Shown here piece after piece: positions 28,683 to 38,719 of a DNA stretch of 63,680 bases. The notes under the pieces were generated by a model. It searched no databases. It saw only the letters and a list, made by a program, of their open reading frames with translations, and was not told the DNA's origin. Numbering within the stretch: position 1 is the first letter of the stretch; every line of letters begins with the position of its first letter. The stretch is from an uncultured Pelagibacteraceae bacterium (GTDB taxonomy: Bacteria; Pseudomonadota; Alphaproteobacteria; Pelagibacterales; Pelagibacteraceae). The position numbers and the translations under genes were made by a program. The stretch lies in the NCBI GenBank assembly GCA_902595745.1, contig CACJRE010000002.1, forward strand, positions 1-63,680, given 5' to 3'.

Positions 28683-29174
28683 ATGAAAAAAAATAAATCA
28701 TTTAAAGTTTCAATAGTAATGGGTAGTCAATCTGACTACAAAACTATGCAGCTAGTTGAGAAAACTCTAAAAAAAATTGGAGTTTCTTTTGAAACAAAGA
28801 TTATATCAGCACATCGAACTCCAAAAAGAATGTATGAGTTTGCATCCAATGCTGAAAAAAATAATATTGGTGTAATTGTTGCAGGTGCGGGTGGATCTGC
28901 GCACTTACCTGGAATGATTGCTGCTTTGACACCCATTCCTGTACTAGGTGTGCCTATTGAAAGCAAAAAACTTAAAGGTTTAGACAGCTTACTATCGATC
29001 GCTCAAATGCCTAAAGGAATTCCTGTCGGAACTCTAGCTATAGGAGAAGATGGAGCGATTAATGCCGCGTTATTAGCAGCTGCAATTATCTCAAATACCA
29101 ATTCTAATATTAAAAAAAATTTAAACAATTTGAGAACACAACAAACAAAAGCTGTTAAAAAAAGACCTAAATAA
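28683..29174 (+). CDS. purE: 5-(carboxyamino)imidazole ribonucleotide mutase
   Basis: 'VSIVMGSQSDYKTMQLVEKTLKKIGVSFETKIISAHRTPKRM', 'AGAGGSAHLPGMIAALTPIPVLGVP'. Confidence 0.97.
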   Translation: MKKNKSFKVSIVMGSQSDYKTMQLVEKTLKKIGVSFETKIISAHRTPKRMYEFASNAEKNNIGVIVAGAGGSAHLPGMIAALTPIPVLGVPIESKKLKGLDSLLSIAQMPKGIPVGTLAIGEDGAINAALLAAAIISNTNSNIKKNLNNLRTQQTKAVKKRPK

Positions 29175-29175
29175 A

Positions 29176-30222
29176 ATGTCAGATATTACTCTTGGTATTA
29201 TAGGGGGTGGTCAACTTGGTAGCATGCTTGCGATTTCAGCCAAGAAAATAAATATTAAAACTGTAATTTATTGTGATGATTCAGATGCGCCAGCACAAAA
29301 CTTTTGTGACAAATTTATTTCAGGTGAATACGGTGATAAAGAAAAAATTATTGAATTTGTAAATTTAGTTAATTTTGTAACTTTTGAATTTGAGAATATT
29401 CCTTTTGAAACATTAAATGAAATAAACAAGTTAAAACCTGTTTTACCCAAACCTTCAATAAATAGAATTATACAACATAGGCTAGCTGAGAAAGATTTTG
29501 TAAATAACTTGAATATTAGAACAACAAGGTATGCTTCAGTAGAAAGTGAGTCTGAGATAGATTCTTTAGAAGATCTTTTGCCAGGTATTTTAAAAACAAC
29601 TACTCTTGGTTATGATGGTAAAGGACAATATCCTATCAATTCAATTGAAGAATTAAGTTCATTGAATATTGATTTTTCAAAAGGATATATTTTAGAAAAA
29701 TTAGTTAAATTAAAAAAAGAAATTTCAATCATTATTACAAGATTTAATAATCATAAATATGAAATCTATGAGCCAATAGAAAACAAACATGAAAATCAAA
29801 TATTAAAATTTTCAAAAATTCCTGCAGATATAGATAAAAAAATTTATGATCAATCTAAAGACTGGGCAATGTCAATTGCTGAAGAGCTAAAATATGTGGG
29901 AACATTGTGTGTAGAATTCTTTATAGATAGAAATGATAATTTATATGTTAATGAAATTGCTCCTAGAGTTCATAACTCTGGCCATCTGACAATTAATGCT
30001 TTTAACGTTAGTCAATTTGAAAATCATATTAGAGCAGTATGTGGTTTAGAGCAAATTCCATTGAAAAAGATATCTAATGCAACAATGGTTAATTTAATAG
30101 GAGATCAAATATCAGAGTATAGAAAGGTCTCTAAATTTAAAGATAATGAATTTTTTTTTGACTATTTAAAAAAAGAGATTAAAGAAAAAAGAAAAATGGG
30201 TCATATCACAACTTTAATTTAA
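29176..30222 (+). CDS. purK: 5-(carboxyamino)imidazole ribonucleotide synthase
   Basis: 'LGIIGGGQLGSMLAISAKKINIKTVIYCDDSDAPAQNFCDKFI', 'YVNEIAPRVHNSGHLTINAFNVSQFENHIRAV'. Confidence 0.97.
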   Translation: MSDITLGIIGGGQLGSMLAISAKKINIKTVIYCDDSDAPAQNFCDKFISGEYGDKEKIIEFVNLVNFVTFEFENIPFETLNEINKLKPVLPKPSINRIIQHRLAEKDFVNNLNIRTTRYASVESESEIDSLEDLLPGILKTTTLGYDGKGQYPINSIEELSSLNIDFSKGYILEKLVKLKKEISIIITRFNNHKYEIYEPIENKHENQILKFSKIPADIDKKIYDQSKDWAMSIAEELKYVGTLCVEFFIDRNDNLYVNEIAPRVHNSGHLTINAFNVSQFENHIRAVCGLEQIPLKKISNATMVNLIGDQISEYRKVSKFKDNEFFFDYLKKEIKEKRKMGHITTLI

Positions 30223-30681
30223 ATGTTAAAATCAATAGAGGGTAACTTTGATAATCCTGAAGTTAATGAACTTCTTACAAAACATTTTATTGAGTTAAGA
30301 GCCTCTTCTCCTGAAGGAAGTGCTCATGTTCTGGATATTCCTGGATTGAAAGATAAATCCATTAAATTTTGGAGTTTATGGCAAGATGAAATGTTAATGG
30401 GTTGTGGTGCATTAAAATTTCTAGAAAAAGATCATGGAGAATTTAAATCAATTAGAATTCACGATAATTTTAGAAGAAAAGGCAATGGTATTAACGTAAT
30501 AAATCATTTGATCAATGAAGCAAAAAAATTGAATATTAAAAAGTTAAGTATAGAAACTGGTGCAGGTGAATTCTTCAAACCTGCTAGAAAGTTATTTAAG
30601 CAGTGTGGTTTTGAAACATGCGATCCTTTTGCTCACTATAAAGAGGATGTAAATTCTGTTTATCTTACAAAATCTATATAA
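30223..30681 (+). CDS. GNAT family N-acetyltransferase
   Basis: 'MGCGALKFLEKDHGEFKSIRIHDNFRRKGNGINVINHLINEAKK'. Confidence 0.88.
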   Translation: MLKSIEGNFDNPEVNELLTKHFIELRASSPEGSAHVLDIPGLKDKSIKFWSLWQDEMLMGCGALKFLEKDHGEFKSIRIHDNFRRKGNGINVINHLINEAKKLNIKKLSIETGAGEFFKPARKLFKQCGFETCDPFAHYKEDVNSVYLTKSI

Positions 30682-30792
30682 AATAATTTTAACTAATCAA
30701 TTTAGTTGACAAAACCCAAATAAATCTAAAGAAAGCCAGAATTACTTAATTATAAGTAATAAATTAATACAACGAAAAGTAAGAAGATAAAT

Positions 30793-30999
30793 ATGAGTCT
30801 ACAAGGAAAAGTAAAATGGTTCAATCCAACCAAAGGTTTTGGTTTTATTGAAAGAGAAGATAAAGAAAAAGATGTGTTTGTACATGTTTCAGCTGTAAGA
30901 GATGCTGGTATGAACGGTTTAGATGAGGGTCAAGCTTTGACTTTCGATGTTGAAGATGGTCCTAAAGGTCCTTCAGCAGTTAACTTAAAAACTGCATAA
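30793..30999 (+). CDS. cspA: Cold-shock protein (CspA family)
   Basis: '[61 protein letters not shown]'. Confidence 0.96.
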   Translation: MSLQGKVKWFNPTKGFGFIEREDKEKDVFVHVSAVRDAGMNGLDEGQALTFDVEDGPKGPSAVNLKTA

Positions 31000-31013
31000 T
31001 ATTCACACTTCCT

Positions 31014-31070
31014 ATTGGCTGAAATAATAAATTTTGAAACTATGTTTTCAAACATTTTATTTTAGCCAAT
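31014..31070 (+). other. Long hairpin in the cspA 3' region
   Basis: ATTGGCTGAAATAATAAATTTTGAAAC / GTTTTCAAACATTTTATTTTAGCCAAT imperfect inverted repeat; no U-tract on either side. Confidence 0.6.
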
Positions 31071-31145
31071 ACCAAAAAAACTTAAATCAAGCTTTAAACA
31101 CAATTTTCATTTACATAATTAAATTGTACAATATTAGTTATTGAT

Positions 31146-31493
31146 ATGAGTGAAAGATTCATAAGAAATATTAACGATTTAGATTTCAAACCATTTGATA
31201 ATTATGGCAAACCTGTCGAAGGTATGAGCTGGCATAAAATAAGTTACGATAAAAGTAATGGTGGATTTGGCACTTATATTCTTAAAATGGAAGCTGGTGC
31301 AAAAAGCTTACCTCATATTCATCAAGGTTATGAGGAATTTTATGTAATAGATGGTGAGCTTCAGGATGCAGACGGCAAAATATTTAAAAAAGGTGATTTT
31401 GTAACTTTTGAACCTGGTACAAACCACAACTCTCAAACTAAAAATGGTTGCCTACTTATTGTTTTTATGAGAGGTATCAACAAACCAATCTAA
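31146..31493 (+). CDS. Cupin domain protein
   Basis: 'MEAGAKSLPHIHQGYEEFYVIDGELQDADGKIFKKGDFVTFEPGTNHNSQTKNGCLLIVFMRG'. Confidence 0.9.
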   Translation: MSERFIRNINDLDFKPFDNYGKPVEGMSWHKISYDKSNGGFGTYILKMEAGAKSLPHIHQGYEEFYVIDGELQDADGKIFKKGDFVTFEPGTNHNSQTKNGCLLIVFMRGINKPI

Positions 31494-31514
31494 TAATAAT
31501 TATTCAAAAAAAAT

Positions 31515-32261
31515 ATGATCGGCATTTTAGGTGGAATGGGAACTCAAGCAGGTTTAGATTTTTGTAATAAACTTGCAGTTTTAAATAGAGGGAAAATTGA
31601 TCAAGAATATCCTCTTTTTATTCTTTATAACAAATCAAATATACCTGGAAGACCAGAGTCAATCGGTGTTCAAACAAAAAATTTGTCTAATAAATCTTCA
31701 GATAACAAAAGTAAAAAGAAGTACAATAATGTTTTAAAAAGTTTACTTCACGGATGTAAGTTGCTTGAAAAAAATAAATGTAAATTTATTGTCATACCAT
31801 GTAACACTGCTCATTATTGGTTTGATGATCTACAGAAGAAAATAAATATTCCAATCATAAACATGCCAAAAGAAGTGTTTAAATTTACAAAAAAAAATTG
31901 TAAGAAAAATTCAAAAGTGGGTTTGCTAGCTACTGAGGGAACATTAAAAACTGGTGTATATGATAAAATTTTTGATAAAGATTATCATTTAATTCGACCG
32001 TCAGAAAATCTTCAAAAAAAATCAGTTAATAAAGCCATAAAACTTGTCAAAATGGGTAATGTTAAGGCTGCAGCAAAAGCAATTAAACCTGCAATTAATG
32101 AGTTAATCAAAATGAAATGTAAAAAAATAATATTAGGTTGTACAGAACTTCCTATAGCTATTTTCGCTTTTAAATCATTTAAAAATGTAAAATCATCTAA
32201 AATTTTTTTAGATCCTAATTTAATACTTGCAAGCTCTGCAATGGCTAAACATAAAAAATAA
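31515..32261 (+). CDS. Aspartate/glutamate racemase family protein
   Basis: 'MIGILGGMGTQAGLDFCNKL', 'FIVIPCNTAHYWFDDLQ', 'KIILGCTELPIAI'. Confidence 0.9.
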   Translation: MIGILGGMGTQAGLDFCNKLAVLNRGKIDQEYPLFILYNKSNIPGRPESIGVQTKNLSNKSSDNKSKKKYNNVLKSLLHGCKLLEKNKCKFIVIPCNTAHYWFDDLQKKINIPIINMPKEVFKFTKKNCKKNSKVGLLATEGTLKTGVYDKIFDKDYHLIRPSENLQKKSVNKAIKLVKMGNVKAAAKAIKPAINELIKMKCKKIILGCTELPIAIFAFKSFKNVKSSKIFLDPNLILASSAMAKHKK

Positions 32262-32264
32262 TTT

Positions 32265-32705
32265 ATGTCTTCAAATAATGATAAGCCTTATGTTCTAAGA
32301 GTAGCAGAATTGATTTATAATAAGGTTGTAAATATTAAAAAAGAAAACTCTCAAATGACTAATATTCAAGCTTTTGAGGTTTTTATGACAACAGAAGATT
32401 ACGATTTAATAAGTTCTGGAGAATTTCACAATCAATGGTTTTTAGAATTAAAAGAAAATGATTTTATTGATAAATTAACAAAAAAAAAAATTAATGAAGA
32501 AACAATCAAACTTTTAGAATTACAAAAAGACTCCATGGTTAAGTTTTTAATGAAAATTCCAAAACTGTATTATACCAAAAGTCATTTTCCTTTAGAAATA
32601 TCTCAAAGAGCTTTCGATCACCTCTGGAGAGTTTGTGAAAGTTATGAAATGTGGTGTAAAGAAACTAAGCAAGATAAATTAATTAAATTAGATTTGTTAG
32701 ATTAA
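32265..32705 (+). CDS. Hypothetical protein (146 aa)
   Basis: Intact ORF 3 nt after the racemase gene; no recognised domain. Confidence 0.7.
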   Translation: MSSNNDKPYVLRVAELIYNKVVNIKKENSQMTNIQAFEVFMTTEDYDLISSGEFHNQWFLELKENDFIDKLTKKKINEETIKLLELQKDSMVKFLMKIPKLYYTKSHFPLEISQRAFDHLWRVCESYEMWCKETKQDKLIKLDLLD

Positions 32706-32750
32706 TCCTTTTTTATAGGACTGAAACTAATAATAAATTATAAAGCTTAA

Positions 32751-33599
32751 ATGGTTAAAGTATTTCCTCTGCTATTTATTTTACTTTGGTCTTCAGCATT
32801 TATAACTACAAAACCAATAATTGATAATAGCGATCCGTTTTCAGCTCTTGCGTTTAGATTTATAATTGTGGCATTTGGTTTTTTTTTATTTTCGATCTAT
32901 TCAAAACAAAAAATAATTATTCAAAAGAAAAATCTAATTGAATCTTTTTTTAGTGGCATTCTTTTTCATGGCTTTTATTTAGGGGGTGTTTTTTTTTCAA
33001 TTTCCAAAGGAATGCCAACAGGAATTGCAGCATTAATAGTTACTCTTCAACCAATACTTACAAATGCATTAAGTGGGCCGATATTAAATGAAAAAGTAAC
33101 AATAAAACAATGGATAGGTGTTCTCTTAGGGTTTGTTGGGGCTGCAATTGTGCTTGGCTTTGATGTTGGTTCAGATATCCCGATGATAGGTTTGGTTGCA
33201 ACTATAATATCTTTGATTGCAATTACTGCTTCAACTATTTGGCAAAAGAAACTTAGTAATAATTTACCTTTATCAGTTAGCAACATGTATCAGGCTATAG
33301 GAGGTTTTACTTTTCATTTAATAGTCATTATTTTTTTTGCAAAACCATATATTGATTTTACACAAACATTTGTAATTGCAATGGGTCATCAAATATTATT
33401 GGTGTCCTTTGGTGCTTTCACTATATTGATGTATTTAATTAAGAATAATTCAGCAAGTAAAACAGTTTCCATATTTTTTTTAATACCGGCTACCTCAGCT
33501 TTTATGGCCTGGTTATTTTTAAATGAAAATTTAACTAATTTAGATCTTTTAGGTTTTTTAATAACTACAATAGGTGTTTATATTGCAACCAGAAATTAA
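32751..33599 (+). CDS. EamA/DMT family transporter
   Basis: 'LLFILLWSSAFITTKPIIDNSDPFSALAFRFIIV', 'LQPILTNALSGPILNEKVTIKQWIGVLLGFVGAAIV'. Confidence 0.92.
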   Translation: MVKVFPLLFILLWSSAFITTKPIIDNSDPFSALAFRFIIVAFGFFLFSIYSKQKIIIQKKNLIESFFSGILFHGFYLGGVFFSISKGMPTGIAALIVTLQPILTNALSGPILNEKVTIKQWIGVLLGFVGAAIVLGFDVGSDIPMIGLVATIISLIAITASTIWQKKLSNNLPLSVSNMYQAIGGFTFHLIVIIFFAKPYIDFTQTFVIAMGHQILLVSFGAFTILMYLIKNNSASKTVSIFFLIPATSAFMAWLFLNENLTNLDLLGFLITTIGVYIATRN

Positions 33600-33606
33600 A
33601 AAGTAA

Positions 33607-34200
33607 TTATATTGATTTATATCCAAACTCTAACGAAGCATCAGTTACTGAATGGTATAAAGACTCACCAAAACTTCTAAGAGCAAATAATCTTACTTTT
33701 ACTTTATCAGGACTATCATTCAGCATATCAACCATAAATGCTATTCCATTATATGTGGAATTTATTGAATTATTTTTTTCTAAAGAATTAAAATTAAAAG
33801 GACATCCTTTCTTTAACACTTCTTTTACCTCAGGTCCTTCTATTTGAATTACTGCTCTTGAATGAGATAATTCAGTAACTGCAAAGTCTGTTTCACTAAA
33901 ATTTTGTATAATATCTTTAAGTAAATCTTTTTTTGTTGAAACTAAAAACCAGTTTTTTGGTCCATTCCATAAAATTCTTGTTTCATTATTACTTATTACC
34001 CTTAATGGCTCATCTTTTAATTTTAAACCATCAATATCAATACTTTTAACAGAAACCGATGAGTTTTTATATTGAACTATTTGAACGATTAGCAAGTTTT
34101 TTACTTCAGAGATTTTTAAAAGATTGTTTTCATTTTTATCCTCATGATCTCCATACTGACCTGTTGTGTGAACGTTTGCTAAAGCGGATATTAAACTCAT
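33607..34200 (-). CDS. soxG: Sarcosine oxidase gamma subunit-like (SoxG/MgdD-type)
   Basis: Position downstream of SoxA-like gene with overlap; 'LSHSRAVIQIEGPEVKEVLKKGCPFNF'. Confidence 0.8.
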   Translation of the reverse strand: MSLISALANVHTTGQYGDHEDKNENNLLKISEVKNLLIVQIVQYKNSSVSVKSIDIDGLKLKDEPLRVISNNETRILWNGPKNWFLVSTKKDLLKDIIQNFSETDFAVTELSHSRAVIQIEGPEVKEVLKKGCPFNFNSLEKNNSINSTYNGIAFMVDMLNDSPDKVKVRLFALRSFGESLYHSVTDASLEFGYKSI

Positions 34201-37193
34201 GATCTAACTCTTTCACCTTTTGGGTCAACATAGTGCGAAGAAACTATTTCAACTGGAATTACTTTATTTTTAAGTGGAGACATTACAAATAATTTTTCAC
34301 CAATCATATTTTTTCCATCTTTAAGTATTGCTAAAGAAAACGGATTGTCATACTCAACACTCCAACAAGAAGCTGAGATATAACCTAATTTTGGATTTGG
34401 TAATGGTGCATTTGAGTCTTTGACTAAATGTGATCCCTCTGGAATGCTTGTTTTTTTATCTAATGGGACAACACCAACAACTTTTTGTCTATCTTCAGCT
34501 ATAAATGCTTTTCTTGTTAACGATCTTTTTCCTATGAAATCTTTCTTTTTACTCAGTAATCCTTCAAGTGAATTATCATAAGGTATTGTTCTTCCATCAA
34601 GTTCTGATCCTGCAACGTGTCCCATCTCAATTCTAAGAGTTGATAAGGCCTCTGTTCCATAGGGTTGGATTTTAAATTCTTGACCAACTTCCATAATTTT
34701 TTCCCACATAAAGTTTCCATTATCAGACTCAACATTTACTTCATAAGCAAGCTCACCTGAAAATGAGATTCTAAAAATTCTAGCTTTTGCTCCAAACAAA
34801 TCTCCCTCCATATAGCCCATGAAAGGCAATCCCTCATTTGATACATCTAAATTTGGAAATAGTTTTTGTAGTAAATCTCTTGATTTTGGTCCAGCAATTG
34901 CCGCACCTGCCCATTGTTCTGTAGTTGAAACTACATTTACGTTCAACTCGGGCCACACCAATTGTAAGTAATATTCTAAATGGGAAAGAACGTTTGCAGC
35001 TTGAGCTGTAGTTGTTGTCATATGATAATGGTTTTCTGAAATTCTTGTAGTAGTTCCATCATCCATAACAATTCCATCTTCTCTTAGCATCACGCCATAT
35101 CTTGCTTTACCAACAGGTAATTTTAACCAAGCATTAGTGTAAACTCTGTTGAGAAATTCTGCTGCATCTGGTCCTTTAATATCTATTTTACCTAATGTAG
35201 TTACATCGCACACACCAACATTTGTTCTTACATTTTTTGCTTCTCTTTTAGATCCTTCAAATAAATTTTCATTTCCTTGTTTATAATATCTTGGTCTTAA
35301 CCAAACGCCTGCATCAACAAATACTGCATTATTTTTTTCATGCCATGAATGCATAGGGGATTTTCTAGTTGGCTTTGAATGTTTTCCAACTTCTCTTCCA
35401 ACAATTGCACCTATTGAAACTGGTGTATAAGGTGGTCTAAACGTTGTGTGACCTACATTTGGCACTACTTTATTTTCAATTTTAGATACCAATTGTAATC
35501 CATTTAAATTACTTGTCTTACCTTGGTCAGTTGCCATTCCAAGCGTTGTATATCTTTTAACATGCTCAATTGATCGATAACCTTCTCTAAGAGCTATCTC
35601 AACATCAGAAACAGCTACATCATTTTGAAAGTCTAAAAATCTTTTATAATTTTTACCCTCAGGTAATGGCACACACCAAAATTTGTCATGTGTTGTTGAT
35701 TTCTTTTCAACAACATTTGGGAAAGAAATTTTATTATCATTATTGGTAATTTTTTTTGAAAGCTCATAACCAGCTTCAAATGAACTTTTTAATGTGTCAT
35801 CTAAAGTATACGACCCATTTGCAGCACCTAATGTTCTTTCATTTTGTTTTGATGTTCCTGGAACAAATGCATCAATATCCTCATTAAATTTAGTTTTATT
35901 ACCTGATTGCGAAGCCAAATGAATAGTTGGCGTCCAAAAACCAGAAACACAAATACAATCACATTTAATATTTTCGACTGTTCCAAGTTGTTCTTTATCA
36001 TCTGAAATTTTTGCAATATCTGCAGATTTTACTTTTTTATAACCTTGAGCAGCTACTACGACATAAGAAAACTTAATATTTATTCCTAAATTTTCTGCTT
36101 CATCAACGATTTCTGATTGAGGGTCTTTTCTTGTATCTAAAACAATGGGATTAACTCCGTTTTTTTTAAACTCAATTGCAGTTTCATACCCGCTATCATT
36201 ATTGGTAAATATTAATGGATTTCTTCCAACTAGTACCCCATAAACTTTAAGATATTCTTTTGCAGCAGATGAAAGCATCACTCCCGGTGTATCATTGTTG
36301 CCAAATACGATTGGTCGTTCAATTGATCCAGATGAAATTAAAACTTCTTTTGCTCTGATATACCAAAGTCTTTGTTTTGGATGAAACTTTTTTGTTTTTG
36401 GAAGATGATCACTAATTCTCTCTGACATCACCAGCATATTATGATCGTAGTAACCAAAAACTTGTGATCTATTTTTAACAATCACATTCGGCATTTCTTT
36501 AAGCTCTGAAATTATCCCATCAGCCCATTCTTTACCTGATTGATTTCCTATATTAACTTCGCTAGTTAACAAAGTTCCTCCATGTCTAGCTTTATCCTCG
36601 GCTAAAATCACACGTGCACCATTTTTTGCTGCAGCATAGGCACTTGCAAGACCTGATGGGCCTGAACCTGCGATTAATAAATCACAGTATTCATATTTAT
36701 GCTCATATCTTTCCTTATCGTGCTTAATAGAAGCAACCCCAAGGCCAGCTGCCTTTCTAATAAAAGGCTCATAAATTTTATACCAAAAGCTCTTAGGCCA
36801 CATAAAAGTTTTGTAATAAAATCCAGCTGGTAGAAAAATCTTTAAAAAATTATTTATGGCTCCAATATCAAAGTTTACACTTGGCCAGCAATTCACACTT
36901 TTTGCCTCTAAACCCTCAAAAAGTTCTTGTTCTGTAGCTTTAACATTTGGCTCCGTTTCGCCATTTCTATATAATTGAACAATTGCATAAGGCTCATCAA
37001 CCCCTGCTCCAAAAAAACCTCTTGGTCTGTGATATTTAAAACTTCTTCCAACTAAATGAACTCCATTAGCTATTAAAGCAGAAGCAAGAGTATCACCTTC
37101 ATATCCTGTATAAGATACACCATTAAATTTAAATGAAAGCTTCTTTTCTCTATTAATTAAACCAACATTATCTAATCTATAACTCTGGGACAT
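34197..37193 (-). CDS. soxA: Sarcosine oxidase alpha subunit-like (SoxA/MgdC-type)
   Basis: 998 aa; N-terminal 'LSFKFNGVSYTGYEGDTLASALIANGVHLVGRSFKYHRPRGFFGAG', FAD/NAD domain 'DLLIAGSGPSGLASAYAAAKNGARVILAED', C-terminal GcvT domain. Confidence 0.92.
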   Translation of the reverse strand: MSQSYRLDNVGLINREKKLSFKFNGVSYTGYEGDTLASALIANGVHLVGRSFKYHRPRGFFGAGVDEPYAIVQLYRNGETEPNVKATEQELFEGLEAKSVNCWPSVNFDIGAINNFLKIFLPAGFYYKTFMWPKSFWYKIYEPFIRKAAGLGVASIKHDKERYEHKYEYCDLLIAGSGPSGLASAYAAAKNGARVILAEDKARHGGTLLTSEVNIGNQSGKEWADGIISELKEMPNVIVKNRSQVFGYYDHNMLVMSERISDHLPKTKKFHPKQRLWYIRAKEVLISSGSIERPIVFGNNDTPGVMLSSAAKEYLKVYGVLVGRNPLIFTNNDSGYETAIEFKKNGVNPIVLDTRKDPQSEIVDEAENLGINIKFSYVVVAAQGYKKVKSADIAKISDDKEQLGTVENIKCDCICVSGFWTPTIHLASQSGNKTKFNEDIDAFVPGTSKQNERTLGAANGSYTLDDTLKSSFEAGYELSKKITNNDNKISFPNVVEKKSTTHDKFWCVPLPEGKNYKRFLDFQNDVAVSDVEIALREGYRSIEHVKRYTTLGMATDQGKTSNLNGLQLVSKIENKVVPNVGHTTFRPPYTPVSIGAIVGREVGKHSKPTRKSPMHSWHEKNNAVFVDAGVWLRPRYYKQGNENLFEGSKREAKNVRTNVGVCDVTTLGKIDIKGPDAAEFLNRVYTNAWLKLPVGKARYGVMLREDGIVMDDGTTTRISENHYHMTTTTAQAANVLSHLEYYLQLVWPELNVNVVSTTEQWAGAAIAGPKSRDLLQKLFPNLDVSNEGLPFMGYMEGDLFGAKARIFRISFSGELAYEVNVESDNGNFMWEKIMEVGQEFKIQPYGTEALSTLRIEMGHVAGSELDGRTIPYDNSLEGLLSKKKDFIGKRSLTRKAFIAEDRQKVVGVVPLDKKTSIPEGSHLVKDSNAPLPNPKLGYISASCWSVEYDNPFSLAILKDGKNMIGEKLFVMSPLKNKVIPVEIVSSHYVDPKGERVRS

Positions 37194-37462
37194 TATAAAA
37201 TTTCCTCATTAGCTTTAAGAGTATTAAAAATTTCATGAGTAGCTGTGTCTCTTTCAACTTTTATCCATTGTCTGCAGCCTGATATATGTTGCCATAGTTC
37301 CCAATGTTTTCCTCTTGGACTTTTTCTATTATAGACAAAGTTATCCCAATCTTGATCAGATACTTCTTTGTTAAGTTCTGGTCTTTTAACTGTTGCATCT
37401 CCTCCATATGAAAATTCATTTTGTGATCTCATTCCACAGTAAGGACATTTGATATGTAACAT
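37193..37462 (-). CDS. soxD: Sarcosine oxidase delta subunit-like (SoxD/MgdB-type)
   Basis: 'CPYCGMRSQNEFSYGGDATVKRPE...GKHWELWQHISGCRQWIKVERDTATHEI'. Confidence 0.92.
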   Translation of the reverse strand: MLHIKCPYCGMRSQNEFSYGGDATVKRPELNKEVSDQDWDNFVYNRKSPRGKHWELWQHISGCRQWIKVERDTATHEIFNTLKANEEIL

Positions 37463-38719
37463 TTATGAAATCCAAGTTTTTGTTCCAAGTCCTTTTTCAT
37501 CTAATAAGTGACCAGTGTTGAATCTATTTAAACTATATCCAGCGTTTAATTTATGGACTCTATCTTGTGCAATTGTATGAGCAAATGTCCAGCCTGATGC
37601 TGGAGTTGCTTTAAATCCACCATAACACCAACCACAATTTAAATATAATCCTTCAATATGAGTTTTATCAATTATTGGAGAACCATCCATAGACATATCC
37701 ATTATTCCACCCCAGGTTCTAAGCATTTTTAATTTACTTAGAAAGGGCATCATCGCAATTCCTTCAGTTAAAACGTGTTGTAAAGTTGGTAAGTTTCCTC
37801 TTTGTGCGTAACTGTTGTATCCATCTAAATCTCCACCCATTACCATTTCACCTTTATCAGACTGACTTATATAAAAGTGCCCCGCTCCAAAAGTAACCAC
37901 TCTATCTAAAACTGGTTTTACTGGTTCTGATACACAAGCTTGAAGAAGATGTGTTTCAATTGGCAAAGTCATATTCAATTTTTCTGCTAAGATGTTAGTA
38001 CTTCCTGCAACACACAAACCAATTTTTTTAACTTTAATATCCCCTCTGGAGGTTCTGACACCATTAATTTTTCCACCACTTACATCAAAACCTGTGACCT
38101 CACAGTTTTGAATTATATCAACTCCCATTGAGTCTGCTTGTCTTGCATATCCCCAAGCAACTGCATCATGTCTTGCTGTTCCTGCGCTTGGTTGCATTAG
38201 TCCACCAAAAATTGGAAACCTTACATTTTCAGAAAAATCTGCCATAGGAATAATTTCTTTTACTTGTTCTCTGTTTAAAAGAACTGCATCAATTCCATTT
38301 AATCTCATTGAATTTCCTCTCCTTGCATACACATTCATTTGTGCATCAGAGTGTGCAAGATTAATAATTCCTCGTGGTGAAAACATTACATTGTAATTTA
38401 AATCCTGGCTCATCTTTCTCCATAAATCCATTCCAAACTCACTAAAAAGTGCGTTGTCATCATGCATGTAGTTTGATCTTATGATTGTAGTGTTTCGACC
38501 AACATTTCCTCCACCAATCCAACCTTTTTCAATGATAGCAACGTTTGTAATATTATGTTCTTTTGCCAAATAGTATGCTGTTGCTAGACCGTGGCCACCT
38601 CCACCAATAATTACAACATCGTATTCTTTTTTAGGAGTAGGATCTTTCCACGCTAAATCCCAGTTTTGATGACCTGAAAAAGCATTTTTAACTAGATTAA
38701 ATATTGAATATTTTTGCAT
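37463..38719 (-). CDS. soxB: Sarcosine oxidase beta subunit-like (SoxB/MgdA-type)
   Basis: 'YDVVIIGGGGHGLATAYYLAKEHNITNVAIIEKGWIGGGNVGRNTTIIRSNY', 'YLNCGWCYGGFKATPASGWTFAHTIA'. Confidence 0.93.
   Translation of the reverse strand: MQKYSIFNLVKNAFSGHQNWDLAWKDPTPKKEYDVVIIGGGGHGLATAYYLAKEHNITNVAIIEKGWIGGGNVGRNTTIIRSNYMHDDNALFSEFGMDLWRKMSQDLNYNVMFSPRGIINLAHSDAQMNVYARRGNSMRLNGIDAVLLNREQVKEIIPMADFSENVRFPIFGGLMQPSAGTARHDAVAWGYARQADSMGVDIIQNCEVTGFDVSGGKINGVRTSRGDIKVKKIGLCVAGSTNILAEKLNMTLPIETHLLQACVSEPVKPVLDRVVTFGAGHFYISQSDKGEMVMGGDLDGYNSYAQRGNLPTLQHVLTEGIAMMPFLSKLKMLRTWGGIMDMSMDGSPIIDKTHIEGLYLNCGWCYGGFKATPASGWTFAHTIAQDRVHKLNAGYSLNRFNTGHLLDEKGLGTKTWIS

Noticed and set aside
30706-30734. TTGACA as -35 of a cspA promoter
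   Set aside because: No acceptable -10 hexamer at 16-18 nt spacing; promoter not supported
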